DNA from: Gonapodya sp. JEL0774 | Taxonomy: Eukaryota; Monoblepharomycota; Monoblepharidomycetes; Monoblepharidales; Gonapodyaceae | DNA length: 64,000 bases | Direction of reading: 5' to 3' | Assembly: GCA_027604505.1 (NCBI GenBank) | Contig: JADIIX010000041.1 | Span: forward strand, 40,576-104,575 | Shown: positions 46,307 through 58,400 of the stretch, in pieces | Layout of the letters: every line of letters begins with the position of its first letter | Numbering within the stretch: the first letter of the stretch is position 1 | Position numbers and translations under genes: made by a program | Notes under the pieces: model-generated | What the model saw: the letters and a program-made list of their open reading frames with translations, nothing else | Databases searched by the model: none | What the model was told of the DNA's origin: nothing

Positions 46307-48432
46307 TTAATCCCGATCCCGCTTGTACACTATTACCTGATACCCCTCTCTAACCTCATTCCACGTTTGACCTCTGTCAACCACATCACGCAACCCACCA
46401 GCTCCCGACGGGGCACCACTTCCCACACGCCGGTCATCTAGCCCAACTGTATCTGGTAAAGTCACGGGGCTCCAGAATGGCGAGGAGGTCGAGAAGCATG
46501 CAAAAGGTTTCTTTGTTACTTCGTCGGTGCGAGCCGGCGGCGAGCTCTCATTAGTACAAGCCGTAAACGTGGATCCCGCTTGAGATTGAGATTTAGGCAT
46601 GGATATTGCGTCGGTCGAAAGTTTGTTATCGAGTAATGAGTCTGTATGGGGGTTGAAGTCTTGGTGCGGGTAAAGTTGTTGGTGTGAAATCATGGATGCT
46701 GAGCTCCTACTCAAAGACCGTTGGTGAGGAGGTGGTATATTGGAGTGAAGGCGAAGTGATCCATTCTCAAAACCCTCGGAGGATAGTGCAAGGTCCGCCA
46801 TCAAAGCTGACGGTCCAGGCAGAATCCCGGGACCCTCAGGGAATGAAGATACCGCAAGAAACTTTTCAACACCTTCATCTCGCCGCTCAGAGATGCTCCC
46901 TGCTCCATCTTCGTCGTCAATCTCGGTTCCATCCTCCCCTTCCCCATCAACCCCACGCATACGCTCATTTCCATCCCTCCACATATTTTTCCCTGTAACA
47001 ACCCCCTTCTTGCTTTCTTTTAACGGGCCTCTGCCATTCCCCTTGGCTGGTCCCCTCTTGAGAGTGCCCGACCTGTATGCGCACTCTACACCCCGCGTTG
47101 AGCACCTGCTACACTGGGGCAAGCCGTCGCACTTTAGTTTACGAGCACGGCATTGGTCGCATGCTTTTGTAACGTGCTTGACCCCAGGCATTGAAGGAGC
47201 TGCTGGCGCGGAGGCGAAACTGGGATCCGGGTCCACTTATTGGTATTCACAGAGAGGACCACTCACAAGGGACTGCCGTCACCAATCCATTGCCCAATGC
47301 CACAGCCGCCCCACTAGGTCCATTCTTGCTAGCAATTAAACGCGATCCCGAGTTCGGGGCGAAGTGTGCGGCCATGGGTCGCTCATAGGGTCCCTGGGGA
47401 ACTCTGCTGTAATAGCGCCCACCATTGGAAAGGTTCCGCCCGTGGAATGTGGCGACGGGCGTTTCTAAGGACGGTGGGAAAGCGAGAGAGGCAGTGGACG
47501 ATTGCTGAACGGATTGCGGGGGCGGGAGATGAGGGGGAGGGCGACCCTGGGAAAGTAGGTGGACTTTGTGCAACGGAAGCGAGGATGAGACCGGAACTTG
47601 TGGTGGGGTGGCAAGCAGAGGAGGGTAGCTGTTACCCAAATGGGAGGAAGGTGGTGGAAACTGCTGGTGCTGGGACGATAAAGATGAGGATGGGAGGAGA
47701 GGGTATGAGGATGTCGGCGATTGGATGCGGCCGGAATCTTCGCGGAAGAAATGAGAGGGTGACGGCAGAGTCGGTGGGGTGGGATGGAATAAATGGGTAT
47801 GATGTCCATGTACAAGGCCTGAAGAGCAGTTGCTTGAAATCAGTCGCCGACCTTTTCAGATGTGTGGACGGTGCTCATTCCGGAAAATTGGACGCAGAGG
47901 TCCGAGCAACTGCTAGATACGCAGGAGGCTCTCTGCCAACAACGGATGCTCTGTAAATTCTCAACGCAAACTCCACGTGTGCCGAACACACGTATGTTCG
48001 CTGCACTTCGTGTCCAGAAGCAAGCAGGTTCCTTCTTCCAGCATGTCGCACTTTTTCGAAGCAAATCTGGGACTTTCCGCTGCGTTAATCCGAAAAATCA
48101 TGACAACTCCCTCATCAAAGAACCCTGGTCACCGACGCGTTCATATACTCGACAACGCTCCGTGCCTGCGCAAAAAGCAAAAACACACCTCTCCACTGGT
48201 TGTACCCAGGATCGAACCCCGGATGATTGTGAGGGTGCCCAGAAAAATCATATGCGGTTGAGGTGAGAGGCGGTGAGGGCAACTGTGGAGCAGAAGAGAT
48301 CTCCGAAGTAGCGGAAAACTGAGTGGCGGGTGGGGGACTTGGCGGATGCTGTCGCCATTGGTGTGGTTGAAGCTGATTGGGAGCAATTGTGGTGAAGGTT
48401 GCGCTGTCGCGATTGAATTGCGGGGAAGACAT
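46307..48432 (-). CDS. Zn2Cys6 (fungal-type) transcription factor
   Basis: Exon 1 starts at the ATG at 48432 (MSSPQFNRDSATFTTIAPNQ) and ends GYNQWRG at 48189. Intron 1 is unusually long (47819-48188, 370 bases). Exon 2 resumes LVHGHHTHLFHP and continues as serine/proline/glutamine-rich sequence to GLVTAVP. After a short intron the next exon reads DPDPSFASAPAAPSMPGVKH, then the zinc cluster, about 240 residues into the protein: CDQCRARKLKCDG then PQCSRCSTRGVECAYR, a perfect CX2CX6CX5CX2CX6C, with a basic linker after it. The remainder is disordered, with acidic and serine-rich patches, and ends EVREGYQVIVYKRDRD at 46307. No fungal-specific 'middle homology' domain is seen, so it is a short regulator. 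Its target is unknown. Intron 1 contains a fragment related to the PP2A gene 5 kb away. Confidence 0.85.
47853..47974 (+). pseudogene. diverged fragment of the PP2A B'' gene N-terminal exon
   Basis: On the plus strand this reads DGAHSGKLDAEVRATARYAG then GSLPTT. The minus-strand PP2A B'' gene at about 52541-52681 reads TGVHSGEFNAEIRATVGYPG then GSPPTT. The DNA is also alike: about 90 bases from TTTCAGATGTGT through CAACAAC agree at roughly 85% by eye, and after an 8-base gap the match continues through GCTCTGTAAATTCTCAAC. It lies antisense within intron 1 of the zinc-cluster gene, so it has no coding role there. Confidence 0.75.
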
Positions 48433-49771
48433 GATGCTGGCCGCCCAGGTTCCCTTCTCCTACTCGCGCTAATGCAATCCGCCCGATCACGGATTCTTAA
48501 ACCGAAATTATGCAGAATTCTATTTGAGTTGAACTCTTTTGACCCCCAATGAACCACAATGAACTGACTACGATTGAGAGTGCCTGCGCCATGAGGCAGC
48601 GACCCTGCCTCCCCTATGACACGAATTCCTGAGAACTGTATGGTTGCTGAAGACACAGTTACAGCAAGAGACATTAAGTGCATTTTACTTTGGAATTACT
48701 GTGTAGCGGAAGACATCTCAGCGACCTAAAATGAATAAAACATCAAATGCCAAAAACAGTAAACAACACGATAAATTTGTTACATTTCAACCTAAACTTG
48801 TTCCCCGCGATCCTTGCCTCAGGTTGGGGGTTACGTGCTTGGAGTCTCTAGAAGGAGATTCTTTCCTTATGTTTGTGGTGTAACCGTGACGGTTCCGTGG
48901 GTCCGGACGTAGTCTCTGGTACTCGTATGTTTATTGCAAGTGTCTCTAGTACATGTGGGTATTTATACTAGTCTGTGGCCACCCAGTGGACCAGATGTCA
49001 CAGGTGCACAACATGTTATGGGCACACATGCTTTTAGCCCTTGCTCCCCTGGCATTGTGATATCCGCAAGTCATAGTTATTCTCGACGGTTCTGATCATA
49101 CTGGCCATGGGCGTATGATTGAGGAGGAGACGATGTGGGCAACGATGGCGTCGATGCAGAGGAGCTGTCGTGTTTCCAGTCACAGATGTGACACCGGGAG
49201 TTAAAAGATCTCAAATCCCTTGAACAATCTTGCAAATGAGGATCCCAATTTATTCGATGTCAAGGGCGGACTCAAACCAGTTCGTGAGCGATTCATCGCT
49301 GCTTTACATCGAGATGCGGAGGCACGAGCCTATTCCCTTCCTTCACAAGCTCCAACATCGCAGAACGGTGAGGGATGAGGAAGACGGTCCCTCAATGCTG
49401 TGGCATACAGGCTACCAAATCACGATGAAAACGCTTATAATTAAATACTCACGTAAATACAATTGTCTGCTTTTGCATTACATAAAGAGTTTTAGGTGAA
49501 CAGAAAGTTCACCCCGCACTCGACAGGCATTCTTTTGCAGATTGATAATAGATCATATGAACAAGCGAAAAGAAGATATGCAATTGTCGTTTATGTGTAT
49601 TTGTACAAAGCAGAATGTGTTGGTGGTCAGTTTGTGAGGTTTCGACATGTACAGTTTTCTAGAAAATTGAGTTTGTTGGTATTTTTGAAGTGTGAAGTCC
49701 CATTCATTCCCATGTTGGAATGTAGAGCCTCGCTCACGTTTAGGTACGTTCATGAGAGGTCCGTCCGCTTT
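48433..49771. other. intergenic, zinc-cluster gene to PP2A B'' gene
   Basis: A 1.3 kb spacer between two minus-strand genes. It includes the promoter of the zinc-cluster gene and the 3' end of the PP2A gene. Small frames at 49230-49825 on either strand lack protein-like features. I see no RNA gene or mobile element, but its size is above the local norm. Confidence 0.45.
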
Positions 49772-52700
49772 TCAACTGTCCTCCTCCAGAACAACCTCCA
49801 TCCTGTCGTCATCCCCCTCTGGTGACTTTCTCCTCAAGTCTCCGTCATCGGAATCCTCCATAGCATCAGGTTCATCCTCGCTATCACTGTCGTCTGTCTC
49901 TCTGCTCCATCGCGCTCCACGCCTCCGTCCAATGGTCTTGGAATGCCCTCCGCCGGTACCACCTAAGCCATCACGGAGCGATCGCGAGCGACCTTGAACT
50001 TGCCCCTGCACCCGACTCTTCGTCTTGGTCCGTGTAACTGATTGTTGTTGAACTTGCTCCTCGTACGCCAGGGCCTCGTAGCTTCTCTCAGCGAATTTGT
50101 CCCAACCACTGCAAGTACGAAGACGGACAAGGTTAGGTACAGAGCACCGACCAATTCCATGTCACTCTTTCGATGTGCAACGGGTTGCGCATCTGCTCGT
50201 CCGAACACGGCGTCACATCTCACCTGAGCTTTACTCTCATCGCAAGCTTTTTGTCCAAGACCCACACATCATCCTGCTCCCGAAAACCTGGGTCCATCCT
50301 CCTGACTCTCGCGTCATATCTTTTCCAGTCAAAGAGAAGATCAAAGAAAAGACCCGCATTGTTGCACCTTTTCAAATCCCCAAGTGTCACGTATGGTCGG
50401 GTACTGGGGACATGGACAAGGTCCAGAAGGGCACACGAAAAGTCCTGAAATGACCAAAGCTCATTGCAAAAAGTGTTCCCAGAGAACATTCTGTGGCAAA
50501 ATTTGGTTAGTCAGTTGAGGGTGGTGAAAGAGTTGACCATGTTTGAGCATACGTTACGGAGGGGATCGAGTACCAAAAGCGAGTTTGCATTCGCGCTCAC
50601 CGTTCTCGCTGTTCATCAAAAAAATATTTAATCTCATGCAAGCTCAAGATGCCGTCTCCGTCCGTGTCGATCACCCGAAACCAGTATTCGACTGCCGCAG
50701 GAGTGCTCTTGTCCTCTACTGACATTAGGAAACCTGCACGAAGAAGATTGTATCCCACTAAAAAACCCCATCCAATTTTTCCTCCGTGTCGTACATCATC
50801 CAACTCACAAACGAAGTCCCTGTACTCGAATCGCGCTTCTTCCCACCCACCAACCCCTTCTTCTCCGTCCTCAGCGCCCGCTGCGGCCTCGGCCATCTCC
50901 TCGCTCCCCTCCGCGTCCCCTTTCCGCCACCCATTAAACCACCCTTTACGAGCTGCCCTGGTGGCCTCGAGGGGGGTGATCGCTGCATCCGTCGAAGACG
51001 TCGTGATCTGAACAGTTGGTAAAGTCAGCTTGCGACCATAGCCCTCGGCAACGCGACGCATAGCGCGTGTCGTGATCCGGTGGCCATCGTAGGAAGCAAG
51101 CTCGGCCGCGTTGAGAACCATGTCGTGATCGGTATCGAGAGTCCAGAACAAGCAATACGTAACGTAAAAATGCTTGTACGAGAAGGGATCACGGGTCTAA
51201 GACATCAGAGAATATGTTTTTGTTCCGCTGGAGTCATCGAGTGATGCGAGCGGTAACAGAGAGAGCCGCTCACCGCATTAACATCCTCCTCCTCTTCCAA
51301 GTTTTTAAGCACGTCTATGAATCCTGATCGGCGCCATTCAGCGAGGGTCATCCTAAACCCAGATATCTTCTCACTCACGCAAACCAACTTCGGTGAATTA
51401 TCGGGTTCCATTACAGAGAGAACTCACCGATCACCCCGTCCCCCCTTGCCGTACCAAACCCTAGTCACTACGGTGTCGACGTATCTCGCCTGGAAAACTT
51501 GCATACCCGCGAGAAATTGTAGGCCAGGGTGAGCACGCACCACGTCACGAACTGCGGGCTCAACATGCAAAGGAAGGAGGTGTGTTGGGAATGATGGAGT
51601 TGAACCGGGTAGTGGTGGTAGAGCTGGGGTTGGGGGTGTGGGGGTACCTAGGAAATAAAATGACAACAGCAGCGGGTCGTGTGCATATTGGTATATGGCG
51701 CGACACATCCTTGTTGAATGGGGACCAGAGGAGGGCAAGACGGATGAAACCCCTGCACAACAGTGCACTCATCGTGCGCTTATCACTTACCTCTCTGCTC
51801 CTGTTCTGCTGACCCCATCTTCACTATCATCTAATGCCATCGCAAATCTACCAGCTGCTCCCCCCATGTACTTGGGCAATCCTAATGCTTTCGCCAGTTC
51901 TCCGAGATCCGTTCCGTCAAGTTTCTTTTCCGCTCCATTTAAAATGGCAAATTCATTCTCAGTCGCTGAGATGGTCTTCGGTGTCGTTGGTGAAAAGAGA
52001 CACTCGATTCGCGATAGTAGCATGTTTCTGAATGACTCCTGCTCAGCAGGGGTAAGAGGTGAGAAGCCCGGCGGATGGTGGAATCGAGGAATATCACTTG
52101 ATGGCTGATCGGAAACAACACAAACTGTGAGTAACACCCCGCTCTGAAGGGATACCCTTACACTCGGGAACATATCCAACCCCATATTCAACGCACCTTG
52201 CCGGACTCCACCAGATCGACACCGGAATCTTTTTTCATTGGTATATCTCCAGCAGAGCTAGGATGATTTGGTGAGGTTGGTAAAGATGTGCTGGAAGTCC
52301 CAGCGGGGACAGTTGCTGGAAAGAGAATTTGACTTTCAGCATGCTCCGTTACTCTCCCCTCTTGTGCGAGCACGATATCATCATCGATGAGACCTGCTTG
52401 TGCAAGCTCGAGCGCGTTTCTGTCTTCGCCCGCACCAGAGTCTACTACCATGGGGTCTGCACGAGGTGACTGTCCTTTGGAGATTAACTGTGCTCCCCCA
52501 GTGGTTGAACTGCTTGAGAACGGTGGCGCACAAATGGGCTCGTGGATTTTAAGTTGGGAATTTGCAGAGCGTGAGGAGGGCCGGGTTGTCGGCGGAGAGC
52601 CTCCCGGGTATCCAACAGTTGCTCGGATCTCTGCGTTAAATTCTCCGGAATGAACACCCGTCAACACATCTGAAACGGTGCCAGTTGTGATTCCAGCAAT

Positions 52701-53225
52701 TGTTGAGGCACCGAGATCACCCAGAATCCTGCGAGCGATTCTTGGAGAGCTCGTGGGCGAAACGCGCGGGGTTCCTGCCGGTGACTCATTTCGTGACGAT
52801 GAAGTCGATCCCGCTTTGGATCGGGATGGCGACGCAGAGCTCGGTAGCTCTATCTGAGCGCTTTGAAGTTGCAGATAGAGGTTGGGGCCAGGCATTTTCG
52901 CTTCCAGGAGCGGGGAGGCCCCCGGCTGGGGGGATCGTGGAGTACGAGGGGTACCAGATGGTCTGGGGGAGTGTGGTGGTGTAACGACCACGGGCGAATC
53001 ATTAATTGATACATTGCCTAATTGTGCGAGCTTCCTCCCAGAGAGGGGCGACGATGGGGAAGATTTCGTGTGGAGCGAAGGTGAACCCGGCGCCGAGGTG
53101 GAAGCGGAAGACGATGCCGATGCGAGAGACGGGTTCAGTCCTGTTGGAAAGAGTGATACTACTGGGAGGGGTGGGGAGGCTGGCGAATTTGGCGAATTTC
53201 CGTTGGAAAGCTGCCTGGATGGCAT
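49772..53225 (-). CDS. PP2A regulatory subunit B'' (PR72/PR130-like), EF-hand protein
   Basis: Calcium-binding regulatory subunit of serine/threonine phosphatase 2A. From the ATG at 53225 come about 340 residues of disordered serine/proline-rich sequence (SPSSPLSGRKLAQLGNVS; PHSPRPSGTPRTPRSPQP). The conserved core then runs through short exons: PGFSPLTPAEQESFRNMLLS, LPKYMGGAAGRFAMALDD, VRAHPGLQFLAGMQVFQARY with VDTVVTRVWYGKGG, TLAEWRRSGFIDVLKNLEEE and DVNA, then EF-hand 1 DTDHDMVLNAAE, YGRKLTLP, FEYRDFVCEL, EF-hand 2 DTDGDGILSLHE, and SCALLDLVHV with YVTLGDLKRCNNAGLFFDLL and FDWKRYDARVRRMDP. Both EF loops keep their acidic ligands. The end is an acidic, serine-rich tail (ETDDSDSEDEPDAMEDSDDG) stopping at 49772. 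Family assignment is firm; the long N-terminal extension is typical of fungal forms but not conserved. Confidence 0.9.
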
Positions 53226-54146
53226 CGCCGCCTAAGTTTTGGAGTAGAAGGCGCGTTTAAGAGCCTTGAGCGCGCACGAGAATTGACAGATAATTTGGAA
53301 AATAGCATCAAGTTCAACCGTAAGATTTGTCTGAGCTCTCCGTTAGAAGGATTAACTTCGAACGCCGGGATGGTTTCTCAATTCCTAAACGGTGAGCCTC
53401 TCTCCACATCACACGCAAGTCCAGCGATTCCCGTTTCTCATCTTTTATCGGATATTTGCCCCATTTGTAGCTTCCCGGGAGTTTCGACAAATGCTCGCAA
53501 TCTCACATTTTCCATCCTGTGGTGTCACAAGTCCCTTCCTTCTCACCTTGGTCGGTTTTCGAACGAGTGATTCCGTCACTGTTCCTGTTTCACGCAGGAG
53601 CTTCACCGAGCGCGCGGAAAGGGTGGGCGCGTGGGCAAAATGTCTCTAGGTGAGGTGAAAGGGCTGACTGCCGAGCCACATCACCCCACATCAATCAAGC
53701 TATCACCGAACAGCGTTTTTGAGTACAATCCAATTAATTTCTCACTTCCCTCCCTTATCTCTGAATCAGAAGGTCTTATCCTTTGCACGCCGCAGTTGAT
53801 TATTTCTTCTGAGTTTAAAGATATGCTAAACAGAGAGCACGATGATTGTCTTTATCACAGATGACAGGGCTTCGGATGTTCTGCATCTGGATGTGCAACT
53901 GGTCTGGGAATGCATCATTGTTGCACACACTGGTGATCATGAAGAGCCGCTTGCCGTGACCCCGCCAAAACACAACAGCATCATCTCACCGCTGCCAAAT
54001 TCCCCCATTTTACGCTCGACATTTACAAGTCCAATTCTGTTTTCTCTCAGCTTCAACGTCTCCTGCCATCTCTTCGCAGCTTCTTCGTTGTTGTCGCACA
54101 AAATCCACTCTTCTATCCCCTAAGAGGCTCCGTTCCGTGCCGTGGA
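53226..54146. promoter_or_regulatory. divergent intergenic region, PP2A B'' / small membrane protein
   Basis: About 920 bases with promoters for both flanking genes. Small open frames on the plus strand (for example from 53640, MSLGEVKGLTAEPHHPTSIK) have no recognisable motif and no support from splicing, so I do not call them genes. Confidence 0.4.
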
Positions 54147-54505
54147 ATGACTGATATGGCAACTGCTCTTACTACTGGAGGAGAACCAGTTCTCGGCGCA
54201 CTAGTTTTATGTTTTGCAGGATTTGGAATCCTGGTGAGAGCCATAACCAGAAGAACCGGGCCTGGATCCCTCACTCCTACTCCCATTCAATGTTTTGTCA
54301 CTGTGTACATCAAATTGCTTATCAGTTTTTTGTGCCCCTCAAACAGACCTACGGTGATGCACTCCGCGAACAGGAGCGACTCCGTCGTGAGAATGAAGAC
54401 GAGCTTGCCCGGAGCGCAAACTCGGGTAAACCTCTCACTGCGGGCGAACTTCGGCAGTTGGACATGAAGGTCGCGAGCGTTGACGAAGGGGCGAGATTTC
54501 TGTGA
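54147..54505 (+). CDS. small single-pass membrane protein, unrecognised
   Basis: Two exons, 54147-54233 and 54347-54505, join in phase 0 (CTG|GTGAGA donor, AAACAG|ACC acceptor) to give 81 residues. The N-terminal half has one hydrophobic stretch, PVLGALVLCFAGFGIL (about residues 14-29). The second exon is a charged helix (TYGDALREQERLRRENEDEL) followed by SANSGKPLTAGELRQLDMKV and a short end. The layout, a short lumenal/matrix start, one membrane span and a highly charged helix, resembles small accessory subunits of mitochondrial or ER complexes, but I do not recognise the family. The clean splice and composition make it likely real. Confidence 0.6.
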
Positions 54506-55450
54506 CAGACTTAATTGAAGCAAGGAGCAATTCGAGATGTTGATGTTCATGAGTGAGCTTGCTAGAATATAGATATAGACCTTTATGGAAATGCCTCTAC
54601 CTGCGAATCAGATGTGCTATAGTGAATACTGGTTCATTACTACATCTGTATATGATGGTTGACGTTGGCGTGTTGTGGAATCGCCTTGGAACTCAGTCCG
54701 ATGGCCGGATCCACCACCGAGGGTCTCCTGGAAAGGGGTCCAGTCCCCAGTTGCAAACTTCTGCAACTCCAGATCGCGAGCGAAATTAAGTGGGACCCCA
54801 TTTTATCGACACGGGATTTTACGAGTACAGCGGACTAAAAGGAAGAAGACGGCCCTCTGTGAGTCGCTCATGTAATTTGAGTGTGGGCAATGATGTGATT
54901 TGATGTGTGCTGTGCCAGCCCTGATGCTTGGGAGGACAAGACAATAACGAAGCGCAACGAGACAAAGAGGAAGCGAGGTGAGGGAGCACTCTGGATAATG
55001 GAAGGCAAAGGCGGCCAAGCGGAGGCGTTCTTGTGGGAACTACTCTGCGTTGGACCAACTCTGTTCTGGGCGGTCAAGCGTCGGAACGGAAGTCCCGCGA
55101 GACGGCATCACACCAAGTATTAGGGCCAAGGGAGGGACAGAGAGTAGAACGTGAACAGAGAATGCCCGGGAATAAGGGTCGAAGGAGGAGAGTTTGACCC
55201 TGAAGTGATGGTCCAACTCTAAAAGAGCACGCACTCTGGGATGGCGGACGAAGCCCGGAATTAACTGAATCTGAGCAAAATGGAGCAATTTCTTTCTTAG
55301 CCCGGTCTTGGAGATCCCCTATATCTCTCGGAGTTGCTGTTGAAGATGGCTCCTTTGAAAGTCGTTTCATTTTGGATCTGAATCACATTCACCGTCAATA
55401 CCAATGCCGAACCTCCCTTGGCTGATCCCCTGCGTTCTCCTTCTTCCAGC
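54506..55450. other. intergenic, small membrane gene to long hypothetical
   Basis: About 945 bases. Overlapping open frames on the minus strand (54803-55377) have low-quality composition and no motif. A pyrimidine tract ending CCAG directly before the ATG at 55451 could be an intron acceptor in the 5' leader of the next gene. Confidence 0.4.
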
Positions 55451-58400
55451 ATGTCAAATCACCATTACCATCATAGGAACCCTTCCGCCAACGCCGACCT
55501 CGCGTGGAACGCGTCACTTTCAGAAACTGTCGACAAGCTCTTTGGCGGGGCTCTCTCTGATGCAGCATCGTCCTCCTCCACCTCCTCCCACGCGTCTGCG
55601 AGTGCTCGTCTCCAAACATCTGAATTCAGCCACCCCGCCCAACTTCCCTCTTCCACAACCTCACCTCACGAAGGCTCGCAGAAACTATACCTGCAATCAC
55701 CTCACTCGCAATCTCAATCCCCGCACTCGGATGAGTCTGACTCTTCAGGTGCTGCAGCTGCGCGAAACATGGATGATGAGATCTCTTTTGTGGACGAGTC
55801 TTACGCGCAGCCGCCGGATGGGTCCGAGCAACAGGACGACACTCAAGATTATCCACTTATTCATCGTAGACTGCAGTCATCCTTTAGCGACAATTCTTCC
55901 ATCAACCACCCTACCTCTTCCTCCTCGGGAACCATCCCGTTCCCCGGGTACGGTCCCACGCCACCCTCTTTTGCCCATAGCGTTAATCTTTCCCAAATCA
56001 GATCCAACTTCGGAAGTCCCGGCGGGCCGAGGCCGAGTTGGGGAAACAGCGGCCCCAGTGGACCAGGCGCGGGTGGGGCAATTTTTGCACCTTCACGAGC
56101 AGGCTCAACTGCCGGCCCTCCAAACCCGCCCCACGCTCTGCCTCTTCCTACTGCAGTGACCTCTTCACCAGGTCCTAATGGAACGTCAAGTGGGTCGAAT
56201 AGTACCCGCTGGAATTCCACCGAGAGTGTTGGGGTGGACTGGATGAGCGGCGCGGGTGGCTTAGCTGGTGGAAACGTGACTCATCCCTCAGACCATCTGG
56301 ACAAATCTCATCTTAATGCACTCTCCCCTGCATCTCCACAATCTTATCAAACTGCCTCAGACTACGTACACCACCACCCATCCCGCAAACCCCCTCTCGC
56401 CCCATCTACCTCCACCGCCGTATTTCAGCCACCTTCAACAACATCTGGTCATCAATCCCGACATACAACCACTATCACTACATTCATCGACGATTCAGGT
56501 GGAATAAGCGGGTCAACCACGACAACCACCATTACCTTTGACGATTCGGGAGCAAAGGTGACCGCCCAGGAGCTGCAAGGTACGGGGGATCCTAAGGGAT
56601 CAGGTGGTTTGGTATTGGGTATTGGTACGAGTGCAGTGCTGCCTGCGATACTCGGCAAGCCTGGTACCCACCACTCTACTTCTGTGCCCACCACACCAAC
56701 CTCCGGCGCCGGGGCCAACAGCACGTCCGCGAATGCCCAGTCCTGGCACGCCGCCTACGAAACGGCCAAATCCGTCAGTGGTGTGGCTGCGGCTGCTCAG
56801 CATGCAGCTTTTGTGCAACAGCAACATCAACAGCAATATGCACAGCAACAGCAATATGGGCAACAGGTTGGCCAGCAACAACAGGGCACCATGCCCGGAA
56901 GCTACGAAGGCCCCGCTCACGGTACAGGATTACCGGAAGCCGCGGATGTTGGCTCACCTGTTCTCGTACCAGGATGGGGCGGTCCAGGACACGCTCAACA
57001 ACAACAGTCACAGCAACAGCTCTACCAACAATCTCAGCAGCAAAAGCAAGGGTACACTGCCTTTGAGAGTCCTGCAACCTTTTTATCGATTATGCAGTCC
57101 CCATCCTCTATCACACATCACTCACCAGTCGCATTGCAGCCTCAACAACCACAACAGCCCCAGCAAACCCAATCGTTTGCGCCCCCTCCTACACCACTCT
57201 CGGTTCATTTGTTCCACCGAACATCCACGTCCTTGGCTCATCTTGCTCACCCTTCACAACTACCCCAACTTGTACGTGAAATACAGCTCATCGCACGTTC
57301 CCAAGCTGCAGCACCCGAAGATGCGGAGTACCTGGACCAGTTGTTGACGTACGCGGGGTATTACAGTGGTGCAGGACCTGAACAGATGAAACAACGCTTG
57401 GATGTGGCGGAAAGAGCATTGAGGGGACAAGGTGTGACAGTGGGGGTGGAGGAGGGTTCACCTCAATTGGTACAAGGACAGCAACAGAAACAACAGCAGC
57501 AGCCATCGAACTCAGATGGGATGCTACCGCCACGATCGCCGACGCCCATGTCAGTGTCTCAGCGAAGAGCTTCAGGGGGACCTGGCAGAACGGGATCTGG
57601 CACCCATCATATGCAGTCCCACCAACAGCCGAATCAATATTCTGGTACCACTGGCACAGGCTATCACCCATATGCCCCCTCGCACCCGCGACGAAGTTCA
57701 ATTGCTCGTGACGCGGTGAATTCGTCAGCCTCTGGACCTCCGTTAACTCGCAGTGGACGGGGCAAGTGGGGGAGCCAATATCATTCTCCAACAGCGGTGA
57801 CACCCAGCCCAACAGCGTTGACGACCACCGCTAGGTCACCCATAGACGCGACACTGAATGGAGACGGCTCGTCTGCGTCCTCCTCATCCGTCGCGTCCCC
57901 TGCGGGAGCACCATGGTCAGCGTCCACTTCGGGGGGTTCCACTCCTGCAACACCGAGCGGACAGAGAAATGGCACTCCGGCGTCAACAGCTGGACTCGTT
58001 ACCACACTGTCGTCGGAATCGTTGAGATATTTGAGGTTGTTTTTGGAGGAATGCAGAGGAGCAATGGGGCCTGGTTCAGGCGGCCAGTTGATGGTGCTCC
58101 CGGCAAGGCAGAATCAACATGTCGTGAAAGGCTTGGAAAGATTGCAGGCACGGTTGAAGATATGGGATGATGAAGGGGTGATTGAGCCTGTTTTGGGACA
58201 GGTGAGTTGTTGCATGTTTTCGTATTATCCAAGTGAAAAGAAAACGCCATTCAGCAAATCCGTTGACCTCGAATTGCTCCCGTCCAGGTTGGCTTCCACG
58301 GTGACCTCTCTACTGAAACATTCCTCGCTTGGTGGGACTCAATGATCTCATCTCTTGAGCACCAGGCTCGAATGCAGGACGGTGGGCCAACGGCCACGCC

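Noticed and set aside
48205-48235. T-arm-like GGGGTTCGATCC on the minus strand
   Set aside because: It is coding sequence of the zinc-cluster gene's first exon (HPGFDPGYNQW), and no other tRNA arm can be drawn.
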